From: QYQL01 sp041674265
Lineage (GTDB): Bacteria > Verrucomicrobiota > Verrucomicrobiia > Chthoniobacterales > Terrimicrobiaceae
Assembly: GCA_041674265.1 (NCBI GenBank)
Contig: JBAYWC010000078.1
Coordinates: forward strand, 1 to 12,399
DNA: 12,399 nt
Direction of reading: 5' to 3'
Part shown: piece by piece, positions 1 to 7,084 of the stretch
Position numbering within the stretch: the stretch's first letter is position 1
How the letters are laid out: the number at the start of each line of letters is the position of its first letter
Program-made: the position numbers and the translations under genes
Notes under the pieces: generated by a model
Seen by the model: only the letters and a program-made list of their open reading frames with translations
Databases searched by the model: none
What the model was told of the DNA's origin: nothing

Positions 1-57
1 CCGCCTCGCGGCGACGCAGTTACTTCAAGTTCTCACCAGCCCAACGGTGGCCGGTGG

Positions 58-153
58 CCGGGGTCTTCCACCCCGGAGGAGTGCGCAGCTTCGCAGCGCA
101 CGAGCGCGGGCATCCTGCCCGCCATCGTCCACGTTCGCGGGCAAGATGCCAGC
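58..153. repeat. cluster of GC-rich intergenic hairpin repeats
   Basis: The first 189 bases hold no gene that I can support. They contain several stem-loops in a row. CCGGGGT/ACCCCGG (58-64 with 70-76) has a 5-base loop. GTGCGC/GCGCAC pairs 81-86 with 96-101. GCGGGCA/TGCCCGC pairs 106-112 with 116-122 across a 3-base loop. An imperfect relative, GCGGGCA/TGCCAGC, pairs 137-143 with 147-153. The last two share the GGGCA...TGCC design and sit about 30 bases apart, which fits a dispersed repeat family. They lie just beyond the stop codon of the minus-strand cysteine-cluster gene, so the hairpins could also help end that transcript. No T-run follows them, so I do not call a classical terminator. 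Confidence 0.6.
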
Positions 154-189
154 GCTCCTGTTTTGCGGCAAAGTGAACAGTATTGGGGC

Positions 190-635
190 TTATCCCAGAA
201 ATTCCTGAATGGCCGCGGCAAGCGGACGGGCCTCCGAGCCGCCGAGGCGGCGGGCGATTTCCTCCAGCTTGTGGATGAGGTCGGCCACGTCGCGCCGTGG
301 GTAAGGCCCCCCGGCGGCCGGACAGAAGTGGGTGCGGCAACCGAATGGCCGGGAATCGTAGATAAGGCATTTCGCGGAGACGGGATCGAGCAGCGGACAG
401 GCTCCGTCCTCGCGGACAGGCAAAGCCCGCCGGCCGGTGGCTTTGAGGGCCTGCGCGCCAACGAGGGCCTCGCCTTTGGTGAGGTAAGGGGTCTTTCCCG
501 TGAGCAGAAACTGGCAGCACTCGGCGCGAAGCGCGCAGTTGCGCGTGACGGGTCGCGCAGCGAGTTCGGCATAGGCCTTCCGGACATCGGCGGCAACCTG
601 CCTGCGCTCGCCGGTGATCGCTTCGCGACGGGGCA

Positions 636-636
<1 letters not shown>
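190..636 (-). CDS. YkgJ-like cysteine-cluster protein
   Basis: The product is 148 residues, soluble, with no signal peptide or membrane segment. Seven cysteines are arranged as in the YkgJ/Fli(S)-associated zinc- or iron-binding CxxxCxxCC family: C34, C40, C41, C80, C90, C100 and C105, with the typical RPFGCRTHFCP segment (97-106). The family is thought to bind a metal through these cysteines, but its reaction is unknown. The start was chosen because its ATG overlaps the trpG stop by one base (TGATG on the minus strand). The frame stays open upstream into trpG, but that part is only a shadow of trpG. It is the last gene of the trpE-trpG run and is probably translated by coupling. A role in tryptophan or folate metabolism cannot be inferred from position alone. 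Confidence 0.85.
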
Positions 637-1199
<563 letters not shown>

Positions 1200-1203
1200 G
1201 TGT

Positions 1204-1211
1204 CCCTCCTC
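1204..1211 (-). promoter_or_regulatory. strong Shine-Dalgarno site of trpG
   Basis: On the minus strand the bases read GAGGAGGG followed by ACAC and the ATG of trpG. This contains the full AGGAGG core at ideal spacing. It is notable because neighbouring genes have no clear site and seem to depend on overlap with the preceding gene. It lets trpG be translated independently after the 156-base gap that follows trpE, which would help match component II to component I. Confidence 0.8.
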
Positions 1212-1245
1212 GCGGGTGGAATGAAAAGCGGAAGAGGCAGGGGGA

Positions 1246-1317
1246 ACGGGCGTCCCGCCCGTTTGGAGACTGAAAACCGTAGCGGCGGGCAGTGCCGCGC
1301 ACGGGCGGGACGCCCAT
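1246..1317. repeat. inverted pair of hairpin repeats between trpE and trpG
   Basis: The 156 bases between trpE and trpG contain ACGGGCGTCCCGCCCGT (1246-1262), itself a 7-base stem with a 3-base loop. A second copy lies in reverse orientation, ACGGGCGGGACGCCC (1301-1315). Between them is GCGGC...GCCGC (1282-1286 with 1294-1298). The two outer copies could also pair with each other into one long stem. The same core GGCGTCCCGCCC recurs at 3542-3553, so this is a dispersed repeat. Inside a transcript it could stabilise mRNA ends or cause partial termination between the two subunit genes, but no T-run marks a classical terminator. Confidence 0.75.
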
Positions 1318-1355
1318 GCCCCCTGGGAATGGCCGTCCTGGCAACCTCTCTTTTC

Positions 1356-2846
1356 TCATCCATCCCCGTCCTTTCTCGCGCGGTCGATCGCGCGCATGCC
1401 GGCCATGGCTTTGTTGACGGTCTCCTGATATTCGCCCTCGGGCGTGGAATCCGCGACGACGCCGCCACCGGATTGAACATACGCGCGTCCGTCTTTGAGC
1501 AGCACCGTCCGCAGGGCGATGCAGGAGTCGAGGTTTCCATCGAACCCGAAATAGCCGACCGCCCCCGCATAGGAACACCGTTTGCTTTTTTCGAGTTCGG
1601 TGATGATCTGCATGGCCCGGACTTTCGGGGAGCCGGAGACTGTGCCGGCCGGGAACGTCGCCCGCATGACATCGTAGGCACTCCGTCCGCCCGCCAACTT
1701 CCCCGAGACGTGCGAAACGATATGCATCACATGGCTGTATTTTTCGACGGTCATGAAGTCGCCCACTTTCACCGACCCGAACTCCGCGATGCGCCCGACA
1801 TCGTTGCGGGCAAGGTCCACGAGCATGAGGTGCTCGGCCCGTTCCTTGGGATCGGCAAGCAAATCTTCCACATTGGCGTCATCCTCCTCCGGGCTTTCTC
1901 CGCGGCGGCGCGTGCCGGCGATGGGCCGGATCTCGACGAGCGACTCCGTGAGCCGCACATGAACCTCCGGCGAGCTGCCCACGAGGGAATATCCGCCGGG
2001 GCACCGCAGGCAGAACATGTAAGGCGAGGGGTTCACAAATCTCAACGCGCGATAGAGGTCGAGCGCATCGCCCGGGAACGCCGTCTCGAAACGCTGCGAG
2101 GGCACGATCTGGAAAATGTCTCCGGCCCGGATGTATTCCTGCGCCCGCTCCACCATCGCATGGTATTCCTCCCGCGTGGTGTTCGAGGTGCTCCCGGCTT
2201 GCCGGGGCGCGGTGCCGGTAAAGAGCGGATCGAAGGCCAGCGGACGGCGCAGGGCCTGGAGGATTTCGGCGATCCGGGCGCAGGCCGCGTCGTAAGCCGC
2301 ATCGATTCCGCGGCCGTCAAGGAACGCGTTCGCAACGATTTGGATCCTCCGCCGCTTGTGGTCAAACACCACGACCGAACCGGTGATCTGGAAGAACATG
2401 TCCGGGATTCCCAGCTCGTCCTTCGGGGGCTCGGGAATCGTCGGCTCAAACCACCGCACACAATCGTAGCCGAGATAACCGACCGCGCCTCCGCAGAACG
2501 GCGGCAGATCCGGATGGCGCGCCACCCGGTATCTTTCCATCCAACGTTCGAGTTCGTCGAGCGGGTCCCGATCGGCATCGTAGGTCTTCGAGAGCCGTTC
2601 CTCGGTAAGTGTCACCGATTTTCCCGAGGCGGTCAATGTGGCCTGCGCGCCGAAACCGATGAAAGAATACCGCCCGACCTGGTCGTTCTGCTCCGCCGAT
2701 TCCAGCAGGAAGGAAGGGGCGTTGCCGCCCAGCTTCGCGAAGGCGGAAACCGGCGTGTCGCCGTCCGCGACGATTTCCGTCCAGACCGGCACCACGCGCG
2801 CGGCAGCCGCCTGCCCCGCAAAGGCGGATCGCGTCGGACGCATCAT
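1356..2846 (-). CDS. trpE: anthranilate synthase component I
   Basis: The 496-residue product condenses chorismate with ammonia, supplied by TrpG, to give anthranilate, the first committed step of tryptophan synthesis. The N-terminal domain carries LLES (47-50), part of the tryptophan feedback site, and GRYSFIG (58-64). The C-terminal chorismate-binding domain carries IRPIAGTRRRG (307-317), DLARND (344-349), FPAGTVSGSPKVRAM (398-412) and GGGVVADSTPEGEYQET (460-476). The family usually has DLGRND, so A346 is a mild variant. Length is normal. Two ATG codons in a row (2846 and 2843) bracket the lemA stop: the first overlaps it by four bases (ATGA), the second by one. No clear Shine-Dalgarno site is seen, which favours translational coupling to lemA. 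PabB is the main alternative, but overall layout and the intact LLES site favour TrpE. Confidence 0.95.
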   Translation of the reverse strand: MMRPTRSAFAGQAAAARVVPVWTEIVADGDTPVSAFAKLGGNAPSFLLESAEQNDQVGRYSFIGFGAQATLTASGKSVTLTEERLSKTYDADRDPLDELERWMERYRVARHPDLPPFCGGAVGYLGYDCVRWFEPTIPEPPKDELGIPDMFFQITGSVVVFDHKRRRIQIVANAFLDGRGIDAAYDAACARIAEILQALRRPLAFDPLFTGTAPRQAGSTSNTTREEYHAMVERAQEYIRAGDIFQIVPSQRFETAFPGDALDLYRALRFVNPSPYMFCLRCPGGYSLVGSSPEVHVRLTESLVEIRPIAGTRRRGESPEEDDANVEDLLADPKERAEHLMLVDLARNDVGRIAEFGSVKVGDFMTVEKYSHVMHIVSHVSGKLAGGRSAYDVMRATFPAGTVSGSPKVRAMQIITELEKSKRCSYAGAVGYFGFDGNLDSCIALRTVLLKDGRAYVQSGGGVVADSTPEGEYQETVNKAMAGMRAIDRARKDGDG

Positions 2847-3469
2847 GAAAACGAGACTTGGGGAGCCTGCTTCTCGTCCGGATTGTCAATCTGGAACAGT
2901 TCCGCCGCCTGGAATTGGAATATGCCCGCGATGATGTTCGTCGGAAAAACCTCGCGCTTCGTGTTGTAAGTCATGACCGAGTCGTTGTAGGCCTGCCTCG
3001 CGAAAGCGACCTTGTTTTCCGTCGAGGTCAGTTCCTCGGTGAGCTGCATCATGTTCTGGTTGGCCTTGAGGTCGGGATAGGCTTCAGCCACGGCCAGGAG
3101 GCGTCCGAGCGCCCCGGTGAGCCCGGCTTCCGCGCCCGAGAGGTCTTTCATCGCCTGCGGGTCGCCGGGGTTCGCGGCGGCACGGCCTCCGGCGGCCTGC
3201 GCGAGATTGCGCGCCTGGGTCACGGCTTCCAGAGTTTCGCGCTCGTGCTTGATATAGCCCTTTGCCGTCTCGACCAGATTCGGGATGAGATCGTGGCGCC
3301 GCTTCAATTGCACGTCGATCTGCGCGAACGCATTTTTGAAACGGTTCCGCAGAGCCACAAGCCCGTTGTATTGGCCGATGGCAAACAGACCCGCAATGAC
3401 AACGAAGGCGATGATCGCCAGGAAGACTCCGAGTAGAATGGTGCCCATGCCGGTATTTTGCTCCGACAC
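2843..3469 (-). CDS. lemA: LemA family membrane protein
   Basis: The 208-residue product has one N-terminal membrane segment (about 10-31) and then the LemA coiled-coil domain. The core YNGLVALRNRFKNAF (34-48), QIDVQLKRRHDLIPNLVE (50-67) and a later asparagine-rich helix (NQNMMQLTEEL) are characteristic. LemA proteins are envelope proteins of unclear function, usually found beside TPM-domain or peptidase genes rather than trp genes. The listed start is GTG at 3469. An ATG at 3448 (giving MGTILL) is a serious alternative, because GGAG lies 12 bases before it while the GTG has no good site; either keeps the membrane segment. It is the first gene of the minus-strand run, and its stop codon overlaps the trpE start. 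Confidence 0.88.
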   Translation of the reverse strand: MSEQNTGMGTILLGVFLAIIAFVVIAGLFAIGQYNGLVALRNRFKNAFAQIDVQLKRRHDLIPNLVETAKGYIKHERETLEAVTQARNLAQAAGGRAAANPGDPQAMKDLSGAEAGLTGALGRLLAVAEAYPDLKANQNMMQLTEELTSTENKVAFARQAYNDSVMTYNTKREVFPTNIIAGIFQFQAAELFQIDNPDEKQAPQVSFS

Positions 3470-3501
3470 AGCGCCCCGCGCAATAGAGAATGTTTGTGGC
3501 G

Positions 3502-3553
3502 GGCGCCCCGAGGCGCCTCTCCGAAAGTTGCAAACAGGACAGGCGTCCCGCCC
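3502..3553. repeat. intergenic hairpin repeats upstream of lemA
   Basis: GGCGCC occurs twice (3502-3507 and 3512-3517) with CCGA between, forming a compact stem-loop. GGCGTCCCGCCC (3542-3553) follows, the same core as the repeats between trpE and trpG. These lie between lemA and the decayed frame upstream, where the promoter of the lemA-trpE-trpG run would be expected. I could not pick out convincing -35 and -10 elements. Confidence 0.55.
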
Positions 3554-3560
3554 AATGCCA

Positions 3561-3908
3561 CTAGCATTTATGGTTTGGAGCGACCGGCTGTTTTCTGGCG
3601 TCGGCTCTGGAACCGATCAGGGGCGGAAAGGATTGGCGCAAGTGACGTTGAGCCCGGGGCTCGGCGGGACGAGGCTTGGAGCGTTTTGGCAGGCGGGAGC
3701 GGAAGCCGTTGCGCGGGAGTTTGAGCACGAGCAGGCGGCCGTCCGAGCGGACGGTGTATTTGAGGCTGCTGAGCTTTTCGATGAAGGCGTCTTCGATGTC
3801 CCCTTCGCGGATGACCGAGGTTTTCGGAGGCGAAATCAGGGCATCGGTATATTGGGGGAGGGCATTGGTCGGATCGCCAGAAAGAGAATGTCTGTTTGTT
3901 GCGAGAAT
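3561..3908 (-). pseudogene. remnant with HsdR-like N-terminal segment
   Basis: The minus strand is open for 115 codons between stops at 3909-3911 and 3561-3563, but has no ATG, GTG or TTG near its beginning. Codons 3821-3741 read TSVIREGDIEDAFIEKLSS and then LKYTVRSD. This resembles the start of type I restriction subunits (HsdR), where a segment such as EDAFI.KL..LKY.YR.DIRD is followed by the nuclease domain. After RSD the frame departs from HsdR and becomes arginine- and proline-rich (GRLLVLKLPRNGF, then KRSKPRPAEPRAQ) until TAG. I read it as a deletion scar: an hsdR head joined to unrelated sequence. The HsdR match is from memory of the family and is short, so another origin is possible. 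The arginine-rich tail is unrecognised. Confidence 0.5.
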
Positions 3909-3963
3909 TCAGGGAGCTTTGCTTAATTGAGGCCTTTGAAATGGGTGGCGGTCGTCTCGAAAA

Positions 3964-4355
3964 TTACGGCTTCAACAGATTTATTTCTTCTTTCAGGCGG
4001 TCAAAGTTCCCGTCCAGACAGAGCAGGGAATCACCGCGCGCCATGACCGTGGCGGCGATGGCGGCGTCAAAGAATTCCATTTGCCGCCCGGATTTGCGCA
4101 ATTCTGAAATCAGCAGGGCCATTTGCGCGGCGTCCTTTTCATCGAACAAATCCACCGGCAGTTTGAATTTGTTCTCGGAGATGCTCCGGGCACGCTCGCG
4201 CAGATGTGCGGACTTCGGGAGGTGGGCGCCAACGAGAAATTCCGCCGCAGCATGGGCGGGAATGTAGAAGAGTCCGCCGTCATCGGGCAGCAGGGCTTCA
4301 AACTCGCCGATCGTTCCGCGTGGACCAGGACGCTGGTGTCAATGGCCACCGGCAT
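3964..4355 (-). pseudogene. vapC: VapC-type PIN-domain toxin broken by a one-base frameshift
   Basis: Two minus-strand frames together encode one PIN domain of about 130 residues. Frame one starts at the ATG at 4355 with MPVAIDTSVLVHAERS, including the first catalytic aspartate (D6). At about 4305-4308 the match moves to the next frame and continues EFEALLPDDGGLFYIPAHAA, then the conserved E in AAEFLVG, the D in EFFDAAIAATVMARG, and a final D in CLDGNFDRL before the TAA at 3964. All four acidic residues of the PIN active site are present. Restoring one base in the run around 4305-4308 would give a normal-length protein. PIN toxins cut RNA and are held in check by a co-encoded antitoxin. I cannot identify the antitoxin; a frame ending MKQAGKVFGYAGGH overlaps the toxin start and is only a weak candidate. 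A sequencing error is the main alternative to a true pseudogene. Confidence 0.75.
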
Positions 4356-4430
4356 ATCCAAACACTTTGCCGGCTTGCTTCATGGCGGCGGTTAACTCGG
4401 TCTGCTCCCGGGCGGAAACCTGACCGATGC

Positions 4431-4613
4431 CTAAATCTCCAACAGCTCGGCCTTGGATACCCCTGCTTTGCGCCGCATCTCGACTTTGATTTTCCCATGC
4501 CGGCGAATGTCGGCCTTTTCGTGCCGTTCCACCACGCGGTCGATAACCCCGTTGCTATCGGTGGCAAGTTGTGTGGCCGTGACGATCACGAGCGCAATAT
4601 GCGCAATTTGCAT
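4431..4613 (-). CDS. small unrecognised open reading frame
   Basis: An ATG at 4613 opens a 60-codon frame beginning MQIAHIALVIVTATQLATDS and ending KAGVSKAELLEI. The N-terminal third is hydrophobic and the remainder is basic and charged. It lies between the helicase gene and the broken PIN toxin on the same strand, where an antitoxin or its remnant might sit. I recognise no antitoxin fold such as AbrB, ribbon-helix-helix or Phd in it. The preceding bases (GGGAAAAAAT) are a poor ribosome site. It may be an uncoded gap or a gene scrap. Confidence 0.22.
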   Translation of the reverse strand: MQIAHIALVIVTATQLATDSNGVIDRVVERHEKADIRRHGKIKVEMRRKAGVSKAELLEI

Positions 4614-4649
4614 ATTTTTTCCCACGGATTTTTGCGGAGGTGTCAAAAG

Positions 4650-5864
4650 TCAGCGGCGGCGGAAATTTCTCTGCCGGCCGAAACGGTTCCTGCCATCCAT
4701 CCGCGGCTCGATTTTCGGAGCCTGTGGGCGGGGCGGTTCACTGTTCGGTGGAACCTGGAATCCCTCGAGTTTGAGCCGCGCGATCTTCTGTCCGATGAAG
4801 CGCTCGATCGCCGCGAGTTTTTTCATTTCCTCGTGCGTGACCAGCGTGAAGGCGTCGCCGGTCTGGAGCGCGCGGCCGGTCCTGCCGATCCGGTGGACAT
4901 AATCCTCCGGGTGCTGGGGCACATCGTAATTGATCACATGGCTGACGCCGGCGACATCGATCCCTCGCGCGGCGATATCGGTGGCGACCATCACTTCATA
5001 TTTTCCGGATTTGAAGCCGTGGAGCGCCTCGATGCGCTGGTTCTGCGAGCGGTTCGCGTGGAGCACCGCGACGGAATGGTTGTTCGCCCGGAGCTTCTTC
5101 GCGATCTTGTCCGCGCCGTGCTTGGTGCGGGAAAAAATGATCGCGCTCTGGTAGTCGGTGGCTGCGAGCAGGGCGAGCAACAGGTCGAATTTCCTCGAGG
5201 GATCCACGGAATAGACCCCGTGCTTCACAGTCGATACGACCGAGCTGGATGCCCCGATCTCGATGCGCGCCGGATCGCGCAGCGCGAAGGCGGCCAGCTC
5301 GGCGATCTCCGGAGGTAGCGTCGCGGAAAAAAACAGCGTCTGCCGGGCTTTCGGGCATTTGGCAATGATCCGCCGCATCGGAGGAAGGAAACCCACGTCG
5401 AGCATCCGGTCCACCTCGTCGAGTACGAGGATCCCGATCTCGTTCAGGCGCAAGGTCCCCTGCTGGAGGTGATCCTCGAGCCGTCCCGGGGTCGCCACCA
5501 CGATGTCCAGTCCATCTTTGAGCGCGGAGCGCTGTGCGCCATATCCCACCCCCCCGAAAATCGAACCGACCCGCAGGTCGGTAAACCGCGCAAAATCACG
5601 AATGGCGGTTTCAACCTGCATCGCGAGTTCCCGTGTGGGCTCAAGGATCAGGCAGCGGCAACGCCCGCGCGACCCCAGTTTTTGGAGAACCGGCAGCGCG
5701 AAGGCGGCTGTCTTGCCTGTGCCCGTCTGGGCGGATGCAATGACATCTTTTCCCTCGAGGGCCGGTGGTATCGCCCGGAGTTGGATGGGTGTCGGATCCC
5801 CATAACCCATCGCCTGGACGCCTTGCAGAAGTGGCTTGGTCAGTCCAAGCTTGGAAAATGGCAT
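4650..5864 (-). CDS. rhlE: DEAD-box ATP-dependent RNA helicase, RhlE type
   Basis: The 404-residue product unwinds short RNA duplexes with ATP and in bacteria acts in ribosome assembly, RNA decay or cold adaptation. All helicase motifs are in order: Q-motif at PTPIQ (24-28), Walker A AQTGTGKT (45-52), PTREL (76-80), TPGR (125-128), motif II (149-152), SAT (180-182), IIFSRTK (242-248), ATDIAARGID (294-303) and HRIGRTGR (324-331). Motif II reads DEVD rather than DEAD; the ATPase residues D149, E150 and D152 are kept. The tail (371-404) is proline- then arginine-rich, ending FRRR, as in RhlE RNA-binding tails. A TTG at 5873 is in frame, but the ATG at 5864 (MPFSKLGL) matches family starts better. 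It stands alone, with no close partner gene. Confidence 0.93.
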   Translation of the reverse strand: MPFSKLGLTKPLLQGVQAMGYGDPTPIQLRAIPPALEGKDVIASAQTGTGKTAAFALPVLQKLGSRGRCRCLILEPTRELAMQVETAIRDFARFTDLRVGSIFGGVGYGAQRSALKDGLDIVVATPGRLEDHLQQGTLRLNEIGILVLDEVDRMLDVGFLPPMRRIIAKCPKARQTLFFSATLPPEIAELAAFALRDPARIEIGASSSVVSTVKHGVYSVDPSRKFDLLLALLAATDYQSAIIFSRTKHGADKIAKKLRANNHSVAVLHANRSQNQRIEALHGFKSGKYEVMVATDIAARGIDVAGVSHVINYDVPQHPEDYVHRIGRTGRALQTGDAFTLVTHEEMKKLAAIERFIGQKIARLKLEGFQVPPNSEPPRPQAPKIEPRMDGRNRFGRQRNFRRR

Positions 5865-5948
5865 AAAAAGCAAACTTGGGGCCGCCGGACCCGATTGTCA
5901 ACCAGCGCCTGAGAAGATCTATTGTCCTGACATCAACGGTATGCGCTG

Positions 5949-5961
5949 GGGAGGACCTCCC
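5949..5961. other. small stem-loop upstream of rhlE
   Basis: GGGAG-GAC-CTCCC forms a 5-base stem with a 3-base loop about 85 bases upstream of the rhlE start. The gap from 5865 to 6060 otherwise shows no gene. It has no T-run, so it is not a convincing terminator, and nothing ties it to control of rhlE. Confidence 0.25.
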
Positions 5962-6078
5962 GCGAAGGTGCCAAGACTCGAAAGCTGCCTTTTCTGGCTC
6001 TTCCGCAAATTGTGTGGTTAGGCGGTGTCAATAAATAACATGTACAAGTTGTTGAAAGCCTGATATTCCCAATTCCGC

Positions 6079-6194
6079 ATGAAACTTATGCGGGATGTCA
6101 AACAACGAATGAGTCGAATCTGGCCGCACCTTAATGAGCGATCTCGACGAATGTTGGCCGCCACGGAAGCGATGGAGATAGGATATGGAGGGGT
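6079..6194 (+). pseudogene. ISAzo13-like transposase N-terminal fragment
   Basis: From ATG 6079 the frame reads MKLMRDVKQRMSRIWPHLNE and then RSRRMLAATEAMEIGYGGV. The block WPHLNER.RR..AA.EA...GYGGV is typical of the N-terminus of ISAzo13-family transposases, where a helix-turn-helix follows. Here the similarity ends at about 6194, and the same frame then runs on as meaningless arginine- and serine-rich sequence while a different transposase is encoded in another frame. Only about 35 of the several hundred expected residues remain, so this is an insertion-sequence scar. A CCGCAT/ATGCGG stem overlaps its beginning (6075-6093). Confidence 0.6.
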
Positions 6195-6200
6195 TACCAG

Positions 6201-7034
6201 GTGCAAATCTCCCAGGCCTACGACACGGGAGAAGACGGGCCGGGAATCATTGTCCGGTGCGTGCCCCAGGGCGCGGCGGAGAGTGACATCGCGTCATTGG
6301 AGCCGGTTTTCGAGCAGCAGAAACTCATGGGGACGCTGCCGGAGAAACTGCTCGCCGACACGGCCTATGGCAGCCAGGCCCATGTGGAAATGAGCGCTGG
6401 GATCGGCATCCAATTAGTCTCACCCGCCGGGGGAACAGCGGAGAAGACGGATGCCGAAATCCGGCGCGTCGCGGCAGGGACCCAAACCGAGGGAAACCCA
6501 CTCGCGGGGCAGGAAGCCAAGAAGGCCGCTTTGAATCAGCGGCGTGCCGAGCAAGAAACTCCGGAATGGAAGCAGGAATACGCGAAGCGCGGTATCCGGC
6601 AGAAACTTTCCGCCGGGCAGGTCCGGCTGCTGGAATTTCATCGCGCGCATGGACATTTCCAGATTCCCAAGGTGCAAGACCCTGCGCTTGCCGCATGGGC
6701 GAGTGGTCAGCGCCGAAACAGAGAAGACCTCTCTGCCGAGAAGCGGGGCTTGCTGGAGAAGATCGCCTTTCCGTGGGACCCCCAAGCCGACGAAGAGGAA
6801 GAGCGATTTGAACAATTGGAAGCCTTCAAGCGGAAATACTATCATCGTCTTTCCACGGAGCGGCAGCGGCGGTTGCAAGAGCTTGGATTTTCCCACGAAT
6901 CGAGAGTCGGACGGCCCCCCGCTGCGCTGGCTCTGGCGGCTATAGCCCAAGTATTTACATCACAAGCGAGGACTGCTGTATCTTCGAAGAGCAGGGGAAA
7001 AAGCCCGTCTTCAAGCCGGAGTATTCCAACGTGA
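6201..7034 (+). pseudogene. chimeric remnant: DDE transposase fragment joined to helicase-associated domain
   Basis: A 277-codon open frame begins with GTG at 6201, but the homology runs slightly upstream (GYQVQISQAYD from about 6192). Residues 1-131 match the middle and C-terminal parts of a DDE transposase: VPQGAAESD (21-29), LADTAYGSQAHVE (51-63) with catalytic D53, QLVSPAGG (71-78), and RRAEQETPEWKQEYAKR (114-130). The RNase H start and the last catalytic region are absent. Residues 134-232 match a helicase-associated (HA) domain: LLEFHRAHGHFQIPKVQDP (143-161), WASGQRR (166-172), then a second shorter copy ending RRLQELGF (223-230). HA domains sit at the tails of SNF2-like or restriction-type helicases. 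The last 45 residues look non-coding. The frame is therefore an accidental fusion of two gene scraps, unlikely to be functional. Confidence 0.65.
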
Positions 7035-7084
7035 GTTACAGCTTTAATCCTGCAATTCGGGTATTGCTCCTCGTGACCCGATGA
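6935..7084 (+). other. unrecognised coding-like tail overlapping the histidine kinase start
   Basis: In a third frame, after the HA remnant fades, the sequence reads GGYSPSIYITSEDCCIFEEQ, then GKKPVFKPEYSNVSYSFNPA, ending VLLLVTR with TGA at 7082-7084. The stop overlaps the kinase ATG at 7081 as ATGA, the usual arrangement of coupled genes. There is no start codon for this segment, so it may be the last part of a lost gene. I recognise no family, and the overlap may be chance. Confidence 0.25.

Noticed and set aside
58..153. CRISPR-like array from repeated GGGCA hairpins
   Set aside because: The units differ in sequence and spacing, and there are too few of them; they fit intergenic hairpin repeats better.
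1200..1355. Tryptophan attenuator or leader peptide between trpE and trpG
   Set aside because: No short frame with tandem tryptophan codons and no terminator with a T-run was found; the structure is explained by the dispersed repeats.
4341..4440. Antitoxin gene ending MKQAGKVFGYAGGH before the PIN toxin
   Set aside because: The frame overlaps the toxin start in a plausible way, but I found no start codon or antitoxin fold upstream in the same frame, so it is mentioned only as a weak candidate.
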